A stretch of DNA of 64,000 nt from Anaerolineales bacterium. Lineage in GTDB: Bacteria > Chloroflexota > Anaerolineae > Anaerolineales > UBA11579. The stretch is from the NCBI GenBank assembly GCA_021463845.1, contig JAJTXV010000003.1, positions 62,001 to 126,000 of the forward strand, given 5' to 3'. The translations under genes and the position numbers were made by a program. Below, one piece after another: positions 25,954 through 34,213 of this stretch. The notes under the pieces are model-generated. The model saw nothing but the letters and a program-made list of their open reading frames with translations. It did not search any database and was not told where the DNA came from. Positions within the stretch are counted from its first letter, which is position 1. Each line of letters starts with the position of its first letter.

Positions 25954-26294
25954 CCCAGCGGATGCTGCATGCGCCGGCCACCCAGCAGATGCAGATGCAT
26001 ATGTGGCACCTCCTGGCGGCCGTGGGCGCCCGTGTTCATGATGAGGCGGTAGCCGTCCTCGGCGATGCCTTCCTGGCGGGCCAATTCGGGTACCAGGGTC
26101 AGCATGCGGCCGGCCGCGGCCGCATGCTCGGGCGCCAGGTCATTGGTGCTGGCCAGGTGGGTATTGGGAATGATGAGGATGTGGGTGGGCGCCAGCGGAT
26201 GGATATCGCGAAAGGCGGTGACCAACTCATCCTGGTAAAGCTTGGTGGCCGGCAGCTCGCCGGCGACGATCTTGCAAAATATGCAGTCTGTCAT
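25950..26294 (-). CDS. HIT family hydrolase (HINT-like)
   Basis: This is a 114-residue histidine-triad protein that hydrolyses nucleoside phosphoramidates or related nucleotides. CIFCKIVAGELPATKLYQDE is the classical zinc-cysteine N terminus. THILIIPNTHLAST and the catalytic triad PHMHLHLLGG follow. The usual tail after the triad is only about eight residues long (RRMQHPLG), and the stop codon falls inside a dispersed repeat, so the tail may have been reset by repeat insertion. A ribosome site AGGTGA precedes the ATG. The terminator of the upstream gene lies 17 bases away. Confidence 0.93.
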   Translation of the reverse strand: MTDCIFCKIVAGELPATKLYQDELVTAFRDIHPLAPTHILIIPNTHLASTNDLAPEHAAAAGRMLTLVPELARQEGIAEDGYRLIMNTGAHGRQEVPHMHLHLLGGRRMQHPLG

Positions 26295-26310
26295 ACCGTC
26301 ACCTAAAAAT

Positions 26311-26345
26311 AAAAGCGGTGTGCTCGGTTGAGCACACCGCTTTAT
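26311..26345 (-). terminator. Rho-independent terminator after the lipoprotein gene at 26363
   Basis: A 12-base stem (GCGGTGTGCTC...GAGCACACCGC) is followed on the minus strand by a T-rich run (TTTTATTTTT). Confidence 0.85.
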
Positions 26346-26362
26346 TATAAGCAGACGCGGGG

Positions 26363-27190
26363 TTACGGCTGGGCGATCAGGAAGTTGTCGAAGACAACAT
26401 CCACGCCGCCCACATCAAAGCTGCCGGCGTAAACGCCCACATCACCCGTGGTGAGCGAGCTGTCCTGCACCTGGATCAGCTGGGTACCGTTGGCATACAG
26501 CGTCAGGCTCGAGCCTATGCAATCCAAACGGATGCGGTTGCTCTGCGTGCCGGTGTAGATGGCGGTGCTGGTCTGGCCGCTGTCCATGCCCACCAGTTCC
26601 CAGTCGCCGCCGTTGAGGCGGCGCCAGATGAAGTAGTAGCCATCACTGGCGATCGTGGCGGCATAGAAATTGTCATTGTCCACAAAGCGGCACAGCAGGC
26701 CAAACTCGTTCTCCTCCGGCCCGCCAAGCATGACCGCGTCGGCTTCCACCGAGATGTCACCGAAGTCGCCGGCGCCAGAGCTGGCCCAGATGGCGTACTC
26801 AGTCTCAATGACCGTGATGCGGTACTGGCCGTTGTAGTAACCGGTGGAACCTTCGGTGAAGTTGTCGATCGGCCAGCCGCTGTTCGTGCTGGAGAAGTCA
26901 TCCTGGTAGACGATGGCGCCGGAGGCCTGGCCGCCAAACTGGGCCATCAGCGTTTCCAGCGGCATAGCAGTACCGCCAGCCATCATGGTAGCGGCCATGC
27001 TCTGGGCGTCATCGCTGAGGCCGCTGTCGGCCAGCATCGTGGCCATCTGGACGAACTCATCCAGGCCGCTGGTGGCCAGGGCGGTGCTGACGACATTGCC
27101 AGCCAGGTCGCCGATATTCGGCAGACCGGCGCAGGCCATCGCCAGGGCGCTGAGCAGCGCGATTACAAGCAATAGTTTCTTGACGTGCAT
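26363..27190 (-). CDS. Lipoprotein with C-terminal concanavalin-like domain (paralogue 1)
   Basis: A signal peptide with lipobox (SALAMAC) makes this a predicted surface lipoprotein of 275 residues. After a Met/Ala-rich helical region, residues from about 95 form a beta-sandwich domain like the DUF1080/3-keto-disaccharide-hydrolase type. It carries YQDDFSSTNSGW, ENEFGLLCRFVDNDNFYAATI, NRIRLDCIGSSLTLYANG and GDVGVYAGSFDVGGVDVVFDNF. The next gene upstream encodes a paralogue. ATG at 27190 is chosen for its AAGGAGA ribosome site. No catalytic residues are identifiable; carbohydrate binding is a guess. Confidence 0.82.
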   Translation of the reverse strand: MHVKKLLLVIALLSALAMACAGLPNIGDLAGNVVSTALATSGLDEFVQMATMLADSGLSDDAQSMAATMMAGGTAMPLETLMAQFGGQASGAIVYQDDFSSTNSGWPIDNFTEGSTGYYNGQYRITVIETEYAIWASSGAGDFGDISVEADAVMLGGPEENEFGLLCRFVDNDNFYAATIASDGYYFIWRRLNGGDWELVGMDSGQTSTAIYTGTQSNRIRLDCIGSSLTLYANGTQLIQVQDSSLTTGDVGVYAGSFDVGGVDVVFDNFLIAQP

Positions 27191-27204
27191 CACTCTCCTT
27201 AAAG

Positions 27205-27238
27205 GGGTAAGCGGCTGGCGACTGCCAGCCGCTTACCC
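27205..27238 (-). other. Strong 15-bp hairpin between the two paralogous lipoprotein genes
   Basis: GGGTAAGCGGCTGGC and its perfect complement flank a GACT loop. It ends just before the ribosome site of the downstream gene on the minus strand. There is no T-run, so it is more likely an mRNA-processing or stability element than a terminator. Confidence 0.65.
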
Positions 27239-27250
27239 GACTAACAGTGG

Positions 27251-27946
27251 TTACGGGCGCTGGGCAACAAAGTTATCGAAGAAGACATCAATGCCTGACG
27301 TGGCGAAGGTGCCGGCATACAAGCCGACATCGCCGCTGCCAAAGCTGCTGTCGTTGCCCGAGATGAGCTGGATACCATTGACATACAGGGTCAGGGTGGA
27401 ACCCACGCAATCGAGGCGCACCCGGTTGACCTGCTCACCTTGCAGGATCAGGTCAGAGGACTGCATGCCCTCCGTGCCAACATAGCCGAACTCGCCATCC
27501 TGGATCTTGACGATGGCGTAGAAGCCGTCGCTGCTGATGCTGCCAGCGTAGAAGTTGCTCTCGTCCTGGTAGCGGCAGATGACGCCGAACTCGTTGTCAT
27601 CCACACCGCCGCGCTTGACGCCGTCAACCTCAACACTCACATCCGCCACGTTGATGCCCGGGTTGGCCCACACGGAGGCGTATTCACCGTTCACCAGAAT
27701 GTGATAGCCGCTGTCCACATAATCCGTCTGGCTGCCATCATCATAGGTCGTGCGGTCCCACCCGCTGCTGGTGCTGGAAAAATCGTCCTGGAACAGGACG
27801 GACGACTCGGTGGCGGGGGCCGCCTGAGTCGGGGCGCTGGTGTCGCTCGTCGGTGCGCCACCTTGCGTCTCAGAGCCGGCGCCGAAGCTGCAAGCCAAGC
27901 CTACAACCAACAGAGCCAGTACAACCAACCATAGCTGTTTGCGCAT
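27251..27946 (-). CDS. Lipoprotein with C-terminal concanavalin-like domain (paralogue 2)
   Basis: The signal peptide has a lipobox (VVGLACS) and is followed by a Ser/Thr/Pro/Ala-rich spacer and the same beta-sandwich domain as its neighbour. The matching motifs are FQDDFSSTSSGWDR, DNEFGVICRYQDESNFYAGSI, NRVRLDCVGSTLTLYVNG and GDVGLYAGTFATSGIDVFFDNF. The two genes clearly arose by tandem duplication. They differ in the N-terminal spacer, since the helical region of the other gene is missing here. The start at 27946 has an AAGGAGA site; a longer upstream reading has none. Confidence 0.82.
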   Translation of the reverse strand: MRKQLWLVVLALLVVGLACSFGAGSETQGGAPTSDTSAPTQAAPATESSVLFQDDFSSTSSGWDRTTYDDGSQTDYVDSGYHILVNGEYASVWANPGINVADVSVEVDGVKRGGVDDNEFGVICRYQDESNFYAGSISSDGFYAIVKIQDGEFGYVGTEGMQSSDLILQGEQVNRVRLDCVGSTLTLYVNGIQLISGNDSSFGSGDVGLYAGTFATSGIDVFFDNFVAQRP

Positions 27947-28000
27947 ATCGATCTCCTTAATCACGCAGTGAACGCATTTTAACACGGGGGTGTTACTAGG

Positions 28001-29056
28001 CTACTGGGATATTTGTGCTAGCCAGTGGGCCGCCAGGCTGGCCTGCGGGCCGCTGGGCTGCAGGGCCAGCACGCTGTTGAGGTGCTGGCGGGCCTCGTCC
28101 AGGCGCTGGGCCGCCAGCAGGAAGATGCCGTAATACAGATGAGCCGAAACGTGGCTCTCATCCGCCTGCAGGGCCTGCACAAAGCTAATTTCAGCCTCGC
28201 TATCCCGGCGCAGCAGGGCCAGGGCGCGGGCCTTGAGCACCAGATAATCGGCTTGCTGAGGTTCCTGCCTGATCAAGCGTTCAAGCGTGGGCAGGCCGAT
28301 TTCCTCGATATACAGGGCTGATTCGACGCTGTAGGCGGCCACCGCCCGCCAGATGGCCGGGTCGTTTGGCGCCAGGTCAAGAGCGCGCTGCAGAAAAGGC
28401 AGCGCGCCGGCCATGTCGCCTTTGAGAACTGCATTCTCGGCCAGTTGGATCTGCACCAGCGGATTGCTGGGGTGCTGCAGGGCGGCCACGCGCAGGTTTT
28501 GCTCAGCGCGCTCAAAGTCGTTCTGGCGCTGCCAGTACAGGGCCAGGAACAGGCGCACCGACAGCGAATTGGGGTCGAGCTCCTCGGCCTTTTGCAGGGC
28601 TTGCAAGCCGTCTTGCCCGTTCTTCTGCAGCGCTTCGCCCAGATAGGCCCAGGCCTCAGCGTAATCGGGGTTGGCCTCGACCGCCGCCAGGAAGGCCTGG
28701 CGGGCGGCGGCCCACTCCCCCACCGCGGCCAGTGACTGGCCGGTGGCGGTCAGCAGGTAGGCGCGGTCGCCGCTGAGGCGGCCACCCTGGATGCCCTGGC
28801 GGATGATCAGCGCCGCGCTGGCATAAGGGCTATCGATCAGTTCGCTCAGCAGGGGCAGCGCATCCAGCGGCTCGCTGGCAGCCAGTTCGACCGCCCGGCG
28901 GTAGGTCTCTTCGAATGGGGATGGCGCCACCGTGGCGGTGGGCGTCGGCAGGCCGCCCTGACGCGGCAGCCAGGTGCGCATCCACCAGGTGGGCAGCGCA
29001 AACACCATGACAGCCAGCGGGAGCAACAGCCAAAGCTTGCGGGAGACGCGGCGCAT
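28001..29056 (-). CDS. Membrane-anchored TPR-repeat protein
   Basis: One N-terminal membrane helix (LWLLLPLAVMVFALPTWW) and a Pro/Thr-rich spacer lead to about seven tetratricopeptide repeats, for example YAEAWAYLGEALQKNGQ and NPLVQIQLAENAVLKGD. TPR arrays bind protein partners; none is indicated here. The ATG at 29056 is chosen because a TATAAT box ends exactly six bases before it, which makes a leaderless transcript. A GTG 14 codons upstream would place the promoter inside the gene. Confidence 0.8.
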   Translation of the reverse strand: MRRVSRKLWLLLPLAVMVFALPTWWMRTWLPRQGGLPTPTATVAPSPFEETYRRAVELAASEPLDALPLLSELIDSPYASAALIIRQGIQGGRLSGDRAYLLTATGQSLAAVGEWAAARQAFLAAVEANPDYAEAWAYLGEALQKNGQDGLQALQKAEELDPNSLSVRLFLALYWQRQNDFERAEQNLRVAALQHPSNPLVQIQLAENAVLKGDMAGALPFLQRALDLAPNDPAIWRAVAAYSVESALYIEEIGLPTLERLIRQEPQQADYLVLKARALALLRRDSEAEISFVQALQADESHVSAHLYYGIFLLAAQRLDEARQHLNSVLALQPSGPQASLAAHWLAQISQ

Positions 29057-29062
29057 GCGTTG

Positions 29063-29068
29063 ATTATA
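29063..29068 (-). promoter_or_regulatory. -10 box giving a leaderless TPR-gene transcript
   Basis: TATAAT, six bases (CAACGC), then ATG on the minus strand. It fixes the start codon of the TPR gene. Confidence 0.65.
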
Positions 29069-29130
29069 AGAGTCCGCCCGCGCTTTGGTTGGCGCCACGG
29101 CGGCGAAGATGGAGGCTGGGCGTATCTAGG

Positions 29131-29136
29131 TATAAT
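29131..29136 (+). promoter_or_regulatory. -10 box of the acyl-CoA dehydrogenase gene
   Basis: A perfect TATAAT would start transcription near 29143. The leader of about 44 bases carries GGAG before the ATG at 29187. No clear -35 was seen. Confidence 0.6.
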
Positions 29137-29186
29137 TCCCACTCTGTGCGCTTTTAATCACAAGTTTTTCCTTTATATGGAGTCAC

Positions 29187-30392
29187 ATGGACTTTCGATT
29201 AAGTGAAGAGCACCTGATGGTGCAAAAGATGGTGCGGGACTTCGTGCAAAAAGAGGTCAAGCCCGTCATTCAGGAGTGGGACCGCAAGCAGGAGATGGCC
29301 CCCTTCATTCTGCCGCGCATGGCCGAGCTCGGCATCCTGGGCATCAACATCCCCGTGCGCTATGGCGGCCAGGGCTTTGATTACATCACCCTCGGCCTGG
29401 TGTGCGAGGAGCTGGAAGCCGGCGACAGCCCGCTGCGCGTCGTAATGTCGGTGCATATGGGGCTGAACAGCATGGCCCTGCTGCAGTGGGGCACTGAGGA
29501 GCAGAAGCAAAAGTTCCTGACCCCGCAGGCCAAGGGCGAGAAATACGCCTGCTTCGGCCTGACCGAGCCGGGCGCCGGCTCAGACGTGGCCGGCATGAAG
29601 GCCACCGCCCGCCGTGATGGCGATGAGTATGTGCTCAACGGCGAGAAGATGTGGATCTCGCTGGCCAGCAAGGCGCACCACGCCCTGATCGTGGCCCGAA
29701 CCAACCCGGATGCCGAGCCGCACGATGGGCTCAGTGCCTTCATTGTGGAGCTGGACCGCAAGGGCATCACCACTGGCGACATTCACGGCAAGCTGGGCAT
29801 GCGCGCCGGTTCCACCGGCTACATTGCCATGCAAGACGTGCGCGTGCCGGTCGAGAACCGCCTGGGCGAAGAGGGCGAGGGCTTCAAGATCGCCATGTCC
29901 TGCCTGGACAATGGCCGCTATACCGTAGCGGCTGGGGCCACCGGCCTGATCCGCGCCAGCCTAGACGCCAGCGTCAAGTATTCGCACGAGCGCAAAGCAT
30001 TCAACAAGGAGATCGGCCAGTTCCAACTGGTGCAGCAGAAGATCGCTTACATGGTGCAGCAATACGAGACCTCCCGCCTGCTGTATTTGAAGGCCGGCTG
30101 GATGAAGAACCAGGGCGAGCGCAACACTCGTGAGACCTCGCTGGCCAAGTGGTACGCCACCGATGCCTCGTTCGATGCCGCCTCGGAAGCCATCCAGGTG
30201 CACGGCGCCTATGGCTACAGTGATGAATACGATGTAGAGCGCTACCTACGCAATTCCAAGGGCGGCGTGATCTACGAAGGCACGAGTGAGATCCACCAAC
30301 TGATGCAGGCTGGCTACGCGCTGGGCTACCGCAAGGACGCCGAGCTGCGCTGCGAACTGCCCGCCTACGACGCCGAGTTCTGGCAAAGCTAG
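29187..30392 (+). CDS. Acyl-CoA dehydrogenase
   Basis: It is a flavoenzyme introducing the alpha-beta double bond into an acyl-CoA and passing electrons to electron-transfer flavoprotein. The three-domain family pattern is complete over 401 residues: CFGLTEPGAGSDVAGMKATARRDGDEYVLNGEKMWIS, RKAFNKEIGQFQLVQ, HGAYGYSDEYDVERYLRNSKGGVIYEGTSEIH. The Glu in IYEGTSE is the expected catalytic base. Chain-length specificity cannot be read. The genes of its electron acceptor, etfB and etfA, follow directly. Confidence 0.94.
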   Translation: MDFRLSEEHLMVQKMVRDFVQKEVKPVIQEWDRKQEMAPFILPRMAELGILGINIPVRYGGQGFDYITLGLVCEELEAGDSPLRVVMSVHMGLNSMALLQWGTEEQKQKFLTPQAKGEKYACFGLTEPGAGSDVAGMKATARRDGDEYVLNGEKMWISLASKAHHALIVARTNPDAEPHDGLSAFIVELDRKGITTGDIHGKLGMRAGSTGYIAMQDVRVPVENRLGEEGEGFKIAMSCLDNGRYTVAAGATGLIRASLDASVKYSHERKAFNKEIGQFQLVQQKIAYMVQQYETSRLLYLKAGWMKNQGERNTRETSLAKWYATDASFDAASEAIQVHGAYGYSDEYDVERYLRNSKGGVIYEGTSEIHQLMQAGYALGYRKDAELRCELPAYDAEFWQS

Positions 30393-30394
30393 CC

Positions 30395-30420
30395 GTCATT
30401 GCGAGCGCAGCGAGCAATCT
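30395..30420. repeat. Dispersed repeat, family B, single unit
   Basis: GTCATTGCGAG...GAGCAATCT fills the gap between the dehydrogenase stop and the AGGAGG of etfB, so it is transcribed inside the operon. Confidence 0.75.
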
Positions 30421-30437
30421 CGGATTAGGAGGAACGT

Positions 30438-31211
30438 TTGAAAATAGCAGTCTTCGTTAAACAAGTGCCTGACTCAGCCGCCAAGCTGTCCGTCGATAAC
30501 GGCACTGTGAACTGGGGCGACGCCCCGCTGGTGATCAACCCGTGGGACGAGTACGCCGTAGAAGCCGCCCTGCAGCTGGCCGAAAAGCACAACGGCGAAG
30601 TGGCCGCCATCAGCCTGGGTGACGAGAACGCCAAAGAGGCGCTCAAGCACGCCCTGGCCATGGGCGCCGCCAGCGCCACGCTGGTGAGCGACCCGGCCCT
30701 GGCCAAGGCCGATGCCGCCGCGGCTGCCCGTGTGTTCGCCGCCGCCGTCCAGAAGCTGGGCGGCGTGGACCTGGCGATCTTCGGCAAGCAGGCCATCGAC
30801 TCGGACACCGGGCTGGCCCCGGCCATGACCGCCCGCGTGCTGGGCTGGCCGGCGCTCAGCATGGTGGCCGCCATCCCGTCCCTCGATGCAGGCAGCATCA
30901 AAGTCGAGCGCGCCATCGAAGAAGGCCGCCAGATCGTGGAGGGCAAGCTGCCGGCGGTGCTCAGCATCGTCAAGGATTTTGCCGAGCCGCGCTACCCCTC
31001 CTTCATGGGCATCCGTAAGGCCTCCAAGGCCGAGATCCCGGTCTGGAGCCTGGGCGACCTGGGCATCAGCGCCCCCGACTCCAAAGTCAGCTGGGCTGAG
31101 ATCAGCGCCCCGCCGGCCCGCGACGTGACCAGCGAGATGGTCACCGGCGCCAATGCCGACGAGATCGCCGCCAAGCTGGCTGATCTCATCATTGCTGAGG
31201 GGGTGCTGTAA
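30438..31211 (+). CDS. etfB: Electron transfer flavoprotein beta subunit
   Basis: With EtfA it accepts electrons from acyl-CoA dehydrogenase. KIAVFVKQVPD at the N terminus, NPWDEYAVEAALQL, the nucleotide segment FGKQAIDSDTG and GKLPAVLSIVKDFAEPRYPSFMGIRKASK are typical; the length is 257. The start is TTG with an AGGAGG ribosome site five bases upstream, which decides it. The stop overlaps the etfA start by one base. Confidence 0.95.
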   Translation: MKIAVFVKQVPDSAAKLSVDNGTVNWGDAPLVINPWDEYAVEAALQLAEKHNGEVAAISLGDENAKEALKHALAMGAASATLVSDPALAKADAAAAARVFAAAVQKLGGVDLAIFGKQAIDSDTGLAPAMTARVLGWPALSMVAAIPSLDAGSIKVERAIEEGRQIVEGKLPAVLSIVKDFAEPRYPSFMGIRKASKAEIPVWSLGDLGISAPDSKVSWAEISAPPARDVTSEMVTGANADEIAAKLADLIIAEGVL

Positions 31212-32242
31212 TGGCTGGCATCTGGGTATACGTAGACCATTTCAAAGGCGCGGCCCTGCCCGCCTCCTATGAAGCCGTCGCCGCCGCCAAAACCCTTGGC
31301 GGCCCGGTGACCGCCCTCATCTTTGGCCAGGGCGTGGACGCCCTGGCGCAAAGCGCCTTCCACTACGGCGCCGACGAAGTGCTGCTGGGCGATGACGCCA
31401 GCCTGGCCGATTACCGCGCCGAGGCCTACGCCAGCTTGCTCAGCAAGCTGGCCAAAGAGCACCAGCCGGATGCGGTCCTGTTCTCGACCAGCACGCGTGG
31501 CCGAGAGATCGCCGCCATGGCGGCGATCGACCTGGACACCGGCGTGCTGGTGGATGTGACCGGAATCAGCAAAGACGGTGACGGCTTCGCCGCCACCCAC
31601 CCCATCTACGCCGGCAAGCTGCTCAGCAAGGTGACGGTCAGCGCCAAGCCGGCTCTCATCACGCTGCGCGGGCGTGCCTTCGGCAAGCCGGTGGCGGATA
31701 CGAGCCGCAGCGGCAGCGTCACCAAGGTGGCCGCCGCAGTCGCCGATGGCGACCTGCAGACCAAGGTGGTGGACTATGCCACGGTAGAAGGCCGGGTGAG
31801 CCTGGCGGATGCCGGCGTGATCGTCTCCGGCGGCCGCGGCGTGGCCAACAACCCGGCCCTCACCCCGCCTGCCGAGATCACTGACGAGAAGGAAAAAGAG
31901 ATCTGGCGCGCCCAGCAGGGCTTCCTGATGATCGGCGAGCTGGCCCAGGCCCTCGGTGGCGCCGTCGGCGCCAGTCGGGCCGCGGTGGACGCGGGCTACA
32001 TCCCCTACGCCAGCCAGGTCGGCCAGACCGGCAAAGTGGTCTCGCCTGACCTGTACATCGCCCTGGGCATCTCGGGCGCCATCCAGCATCTGGCGGGCAT
32101 GCGCACCAGCAAGGTGATCGTGGCCATCAACAAGGATCCGGATGCGCCGATCTTCAAACTGGCGCGCTTCGGCGTAGTCGGCGATCTGTACGAGATCGTG
32201 CCGGCGCTGACCAAGGCCCTCAAGGAACGGCTGAGCAAGTAG
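31211..32242 (+). CDS. etfA: Electron transfer flavoprotein alpha subunit
   Basis: This is the FAD-binding subunit of the heterodimer with EtfB. The C-terminal signature [37 protein letters not shown] is complete, and VSGGRGV precedes it. The length of 343 is slightly longer than usual. The TAATG overlap with etfB shows coupled translation. Whether this pair is a plain or an electron-bifurcating ETF cannot be decided by eye. Confidence 0.95.
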   Translation: MAGIWVYVDHFKGAALPASYEAVAAAKTLGGPVTALIFGQGVDALAQSAFHYGADEVLLGDDASLADYRAEAYASLLSKLAKEHQPDAVLFSTSTRGREIAAMAAIDLDTGVLVDVTGISKDGDGFAATHPIYAGKLLSKVTVSAKPALITLRGRAFGKPVADTSRSGSVTKVAAAVADGDLQTKVVDYATVEGRVSLADAGVIVSGGRGVANNPALTPPAEITDEKEKEIWRAQQGFLMIGELAQALGGAVGASRAAVDAGYIPYASQVGQTGKVVSPDLYIALGISGAIQHLAGMRTSKVIVAINKDPDAPIFKLARFGVVGDLYEIVPALTKALKERLSK

Positions 32243-32263
32243 CTTTCAGCGTTCAGCTAATAC

Positions 32264-32298
32264 AAAAAGAGGCGCAGCAAATGCTGCGCCTCTTTTTA
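32264..32298 (+). terminator. Rho-independent terminator after etfA
   Basis: AAAAAGAGGCGCAGC-AAAT-GCTGCGCCTCTTTTT is a long stem followed by T5 and ends the dehydrogenase-etf operon. Confidence 0.88.
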
Positions 32299-32331
32299 TA
32301 CTGACTTAGGGATTGTGTGATCTCACATGTG

Positions 32332-32439
32332 GATTGCTTCGTCGTTCAGCGGCTGCGCCGCCTCACATCCTCGCAATGACGATTTATGTCATTGCGAGGA
32401 GTAGTCGCTGCGTAGCAGCGGCAACGGACGAAGCAATCT
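32332..32439. repeat. Dispersed inverted repeat, family B, two facing units
   Basis: GATTGCTTCGTCG...CGCAATGAC faces GTCATTGCG...GACGAAGCAATC, with inner CAGCGGCTGCGCCGC and CGCTGCGTAGCAGCGG stems. Confidence 0.85.
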
Positions 32440-32455
32440 CCAAGCTTGTTTTCTG

Positions 32456-32842
32456 CTACCCCGGATAGCTAAATTCGCCGATCTGCTCGCCGTTGAGCCA
32501 GACGCTGTACTCGCCATCCGCCAGCCCGTCCAGCGGGATGGCGATGGTTTCGTCGAAGGGCTCCAACACCTGCATGCAGGTCACCGCCGGGTCCACCGTG
32601 GTGTAGACGCTGACATGGATCTGGTTCTGCGCATTGGCTTCAGCGATCTCGTAGGCCAGCTCGTGGCATGGCGTAGGCAGGTTGCCGGCCATCACCAACC
32701 GCAGTTGGATCGGGAAGCTTTCCAGGATCAGCACATCGGCCGAGTCAAAGAAGACCGGCCCGCGGCCTTCAACCGGCGCCGGCGTCCCGCAGGCGGCCAG
32801 CACCACCGCCAGAACAATGAGAACAAATAGTTGCTTTTTCAT
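32456..32842 (-). CDS. Small lipoprotein of unknown function
   Basis: ATG at 32842 begins a signal peptide with lipobox (VVLAACG); longer starts only add unstructured residues. The mature part of about 110 residues has two well-spaced cysteines (PTPCHELAYE, VTCMQVLEPFDE) that could form a disulfide, and ends with SVWLNGEQIGEFSYPG. No family was recognised. It is a single gene between a dispersed repeat and the fhaA promoter. Confidence 0.75.
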   Translation of the reverse strand: MKKQLFVLIVLAVVLAACGTPAPVEGRGPVFFDSADVLILESFPIQLRLVMAGNLPTPCHELAYEIAEANAQNQIHVSVYTTVDPAVTCMQVLEPFDETIAIPLDGLADGEYSVWLNGEQIGEFSYPG

Positions 32843-32960
32843 ATTCGTAGAACGCCTCCACTCGCTGAAATGTTCCTGCCCTGTACGCAAAAACGATCCT
32901 GTGCGCATTAATGCTGATTAAACCATCCGCCGCACAACTGCGCCACAGGGGCTAAAACGA

Positions 32961-32966
32961 TACAAT
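32961..32966 (+). promoter_or_regulatory. -10 box giving a leaderless fhaA transcript
   Basis: TACAAT, six bases (CCAATT), then ATG at 32973, with no ribosome site. Confidence 0.6.
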
Positions 32967-32972
32967 CCAATT

Positions 32973-33749
32973 ATGAGCCAGTTGCACCGTCTGGAAGCGC
33001 GCTTGCAGCGATTGATCGAAGAAGGCACGGCGCGTTTGTTCTCCACCCATGACACCAAGGCCGTGTTGGCTTCCCAATTGATCGAAGCCATGCAGGCCGA
33101 AGTCCAGTTCGCCGGCGGCGACAGGCTCCAGGCGCCAGGCACCTACACCATCCTGGCGCACCCCGAGCACGCCAGCGGGCTGCGCGCCAACGCCAGCCTG
33201 CTCGACGAGCTGGGTGGCGCCCTGCGCCACGCCGCCGCCGAATCCGGCATCGCCATGGCTGGCGAGCTGGTGCTGCACGTGGCCCCGCAGGACGGGCTCG
33301 CCGAAGGCGAGTTCCGCGTCCGCGCCGCGGGTGTGGGCGAGAGCCTGAGCACCACCCAGAGCCTGGACGCTGACGCCAGCGCCACCGGGGCCGAAGTGCA
33401 GATCCCGGTCGGCGCCTTTCTCATCGTGGCCGGCTCCGAAGTGGTGCCCCTGACCCACGCCATCATCAACATTGGCCGCAAGAACGACAACCAGCTGGTG
33501 ATCGAGCACCCGCAGGTCTCCCGCCGCCACGCCCAGCTGCGCGCCATCGGCGGGCACTATCACTTCTTTGACCTGGGCTCCACCGGTGGCACGCGCATCA
33601 ACGGCGCCGAAGCCCGCAGCGCCATATTGCTGGCCGGCGACGTGATCCAGCTGGCCGGCGTGGTGCCGCTCATCTACGGGCAGGACGCCGCCACCAGCAA
33701 GGCGCAGGAGACCCAGGAGATCAACACCAGCGCCAATTCCGTGAAGTGA
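32973..33749 (+). CDS. FhaA-like protein: DUF3662 domain plus FHA domain
   Basis: The first 110 residues match the DUF3662 domain found before FHA in mycobacterial FhaA (LEARLQRLIEEGTARLF, LIEAMQAEVQF...GTYTILAHPEH). The C-terminal FHA domain has INIGRKNDNQLVIEHPQVSRRHAQLR and LGSTGGTRINGAE. FhaA proteins bind phosphorylated cell-wall targets. It is followed by an fhaB-like gene, mtnP and a rodA fusion, echoing the actinobacterial fhaA-fhaB-pstP-rodA-pbpA cluster without kinase or phosphatase genes. Confidence 0.88.
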   Translation: MSQLHRLEARLQRLIEEGTARLFSTHDTKAVLASQLIEAMQAEVQFAGGDRLQAPGTYTILAHPEHASGLRANASLLDELGGALRHAAAESGIAMAGELVLHVAPQDGLAEGEFRVRAAGVGESLSTTQSLDADASATGAEVQIPVGAFLIVAGSEVVPLTHAIINIGRKNDNQLVIEHPQVSRRHAQLRAIGGHYHFFDLGSTGGTRINGAEARSAILLAGDVIQLAGVVPLIYGQDAATSKAQETQEINTSANSVK

Positions 33750-34213
33750 TGGCAGAGCTCCCCGCATACATACTCCTGGGCCTGCGGGCCTTGATGGCCC
33801 TGGCCCTGTACGGCTTCCTGGCCTGGTGCTTCCTCACGCTGTGGCGTGAGCTCAAGCAGCAGGCCCTCAACCTGGCCCGCCAGCGCATCCCCGCCCTGCT
33901 GGTGACGCAGGACGCCGCCAGCGAGCAGCTGCGCTTCGCCACCGCTGAGGTGACGCTGGGGCGTCACCCCAGCTGCGAGTGGGTGCTGGCCGACGAGACC
34001 GTCTCGTCCCGCCATGCCCGCCTGGTGTTCCACCACGACCATTGGTGGCTCGAGGACCTGGGCTCGCGCAACGGCACTTTCCTCAACGGCGATGCGCTCA
34101 GCGCCCCAGTGGTGTTAACCAATCAGGACCATATTCGCTGCGGCCAGGTGAGCTTCACCCTCCACATCGAAGCCCTGCCGCAGGCCGCACCGCAGACACA
34201 GGAGCAAGCATGA
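33749..34213 (+). CDS. FhaB-like membrane-anchored FHA protein
   Basis: An N-terminal membrane helix (YILLGLRALMALALYGFLAWCFLTL) is followed by a cytoplasmic FHA domain with VTLGRHPSCEWVLADETVSSRHARL and LGSRNGTFLNGD. This is the FhaB layout, which links phosphothreonine signals to division and wall proteins. The ATG at 33749 overlaps the fhaA stop by one base; a GTG one codon earlier is the alternative. Its own stop overlaps mtnP by four bases. Confidence 0.88.
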   Translation: MAELPAYILLGLRALMALALYGFLAWCFLTLWRELKQQALNLARQRIPALLVTQDAASEQLRFATAEVTLGRHPSCEWVLADETVSSRHARLVFHHDHWWLEDLGSRNGTFLNGDALSAPVVLTNQDHIRCGQVSFTLHIEALPQAAPQTQEQA

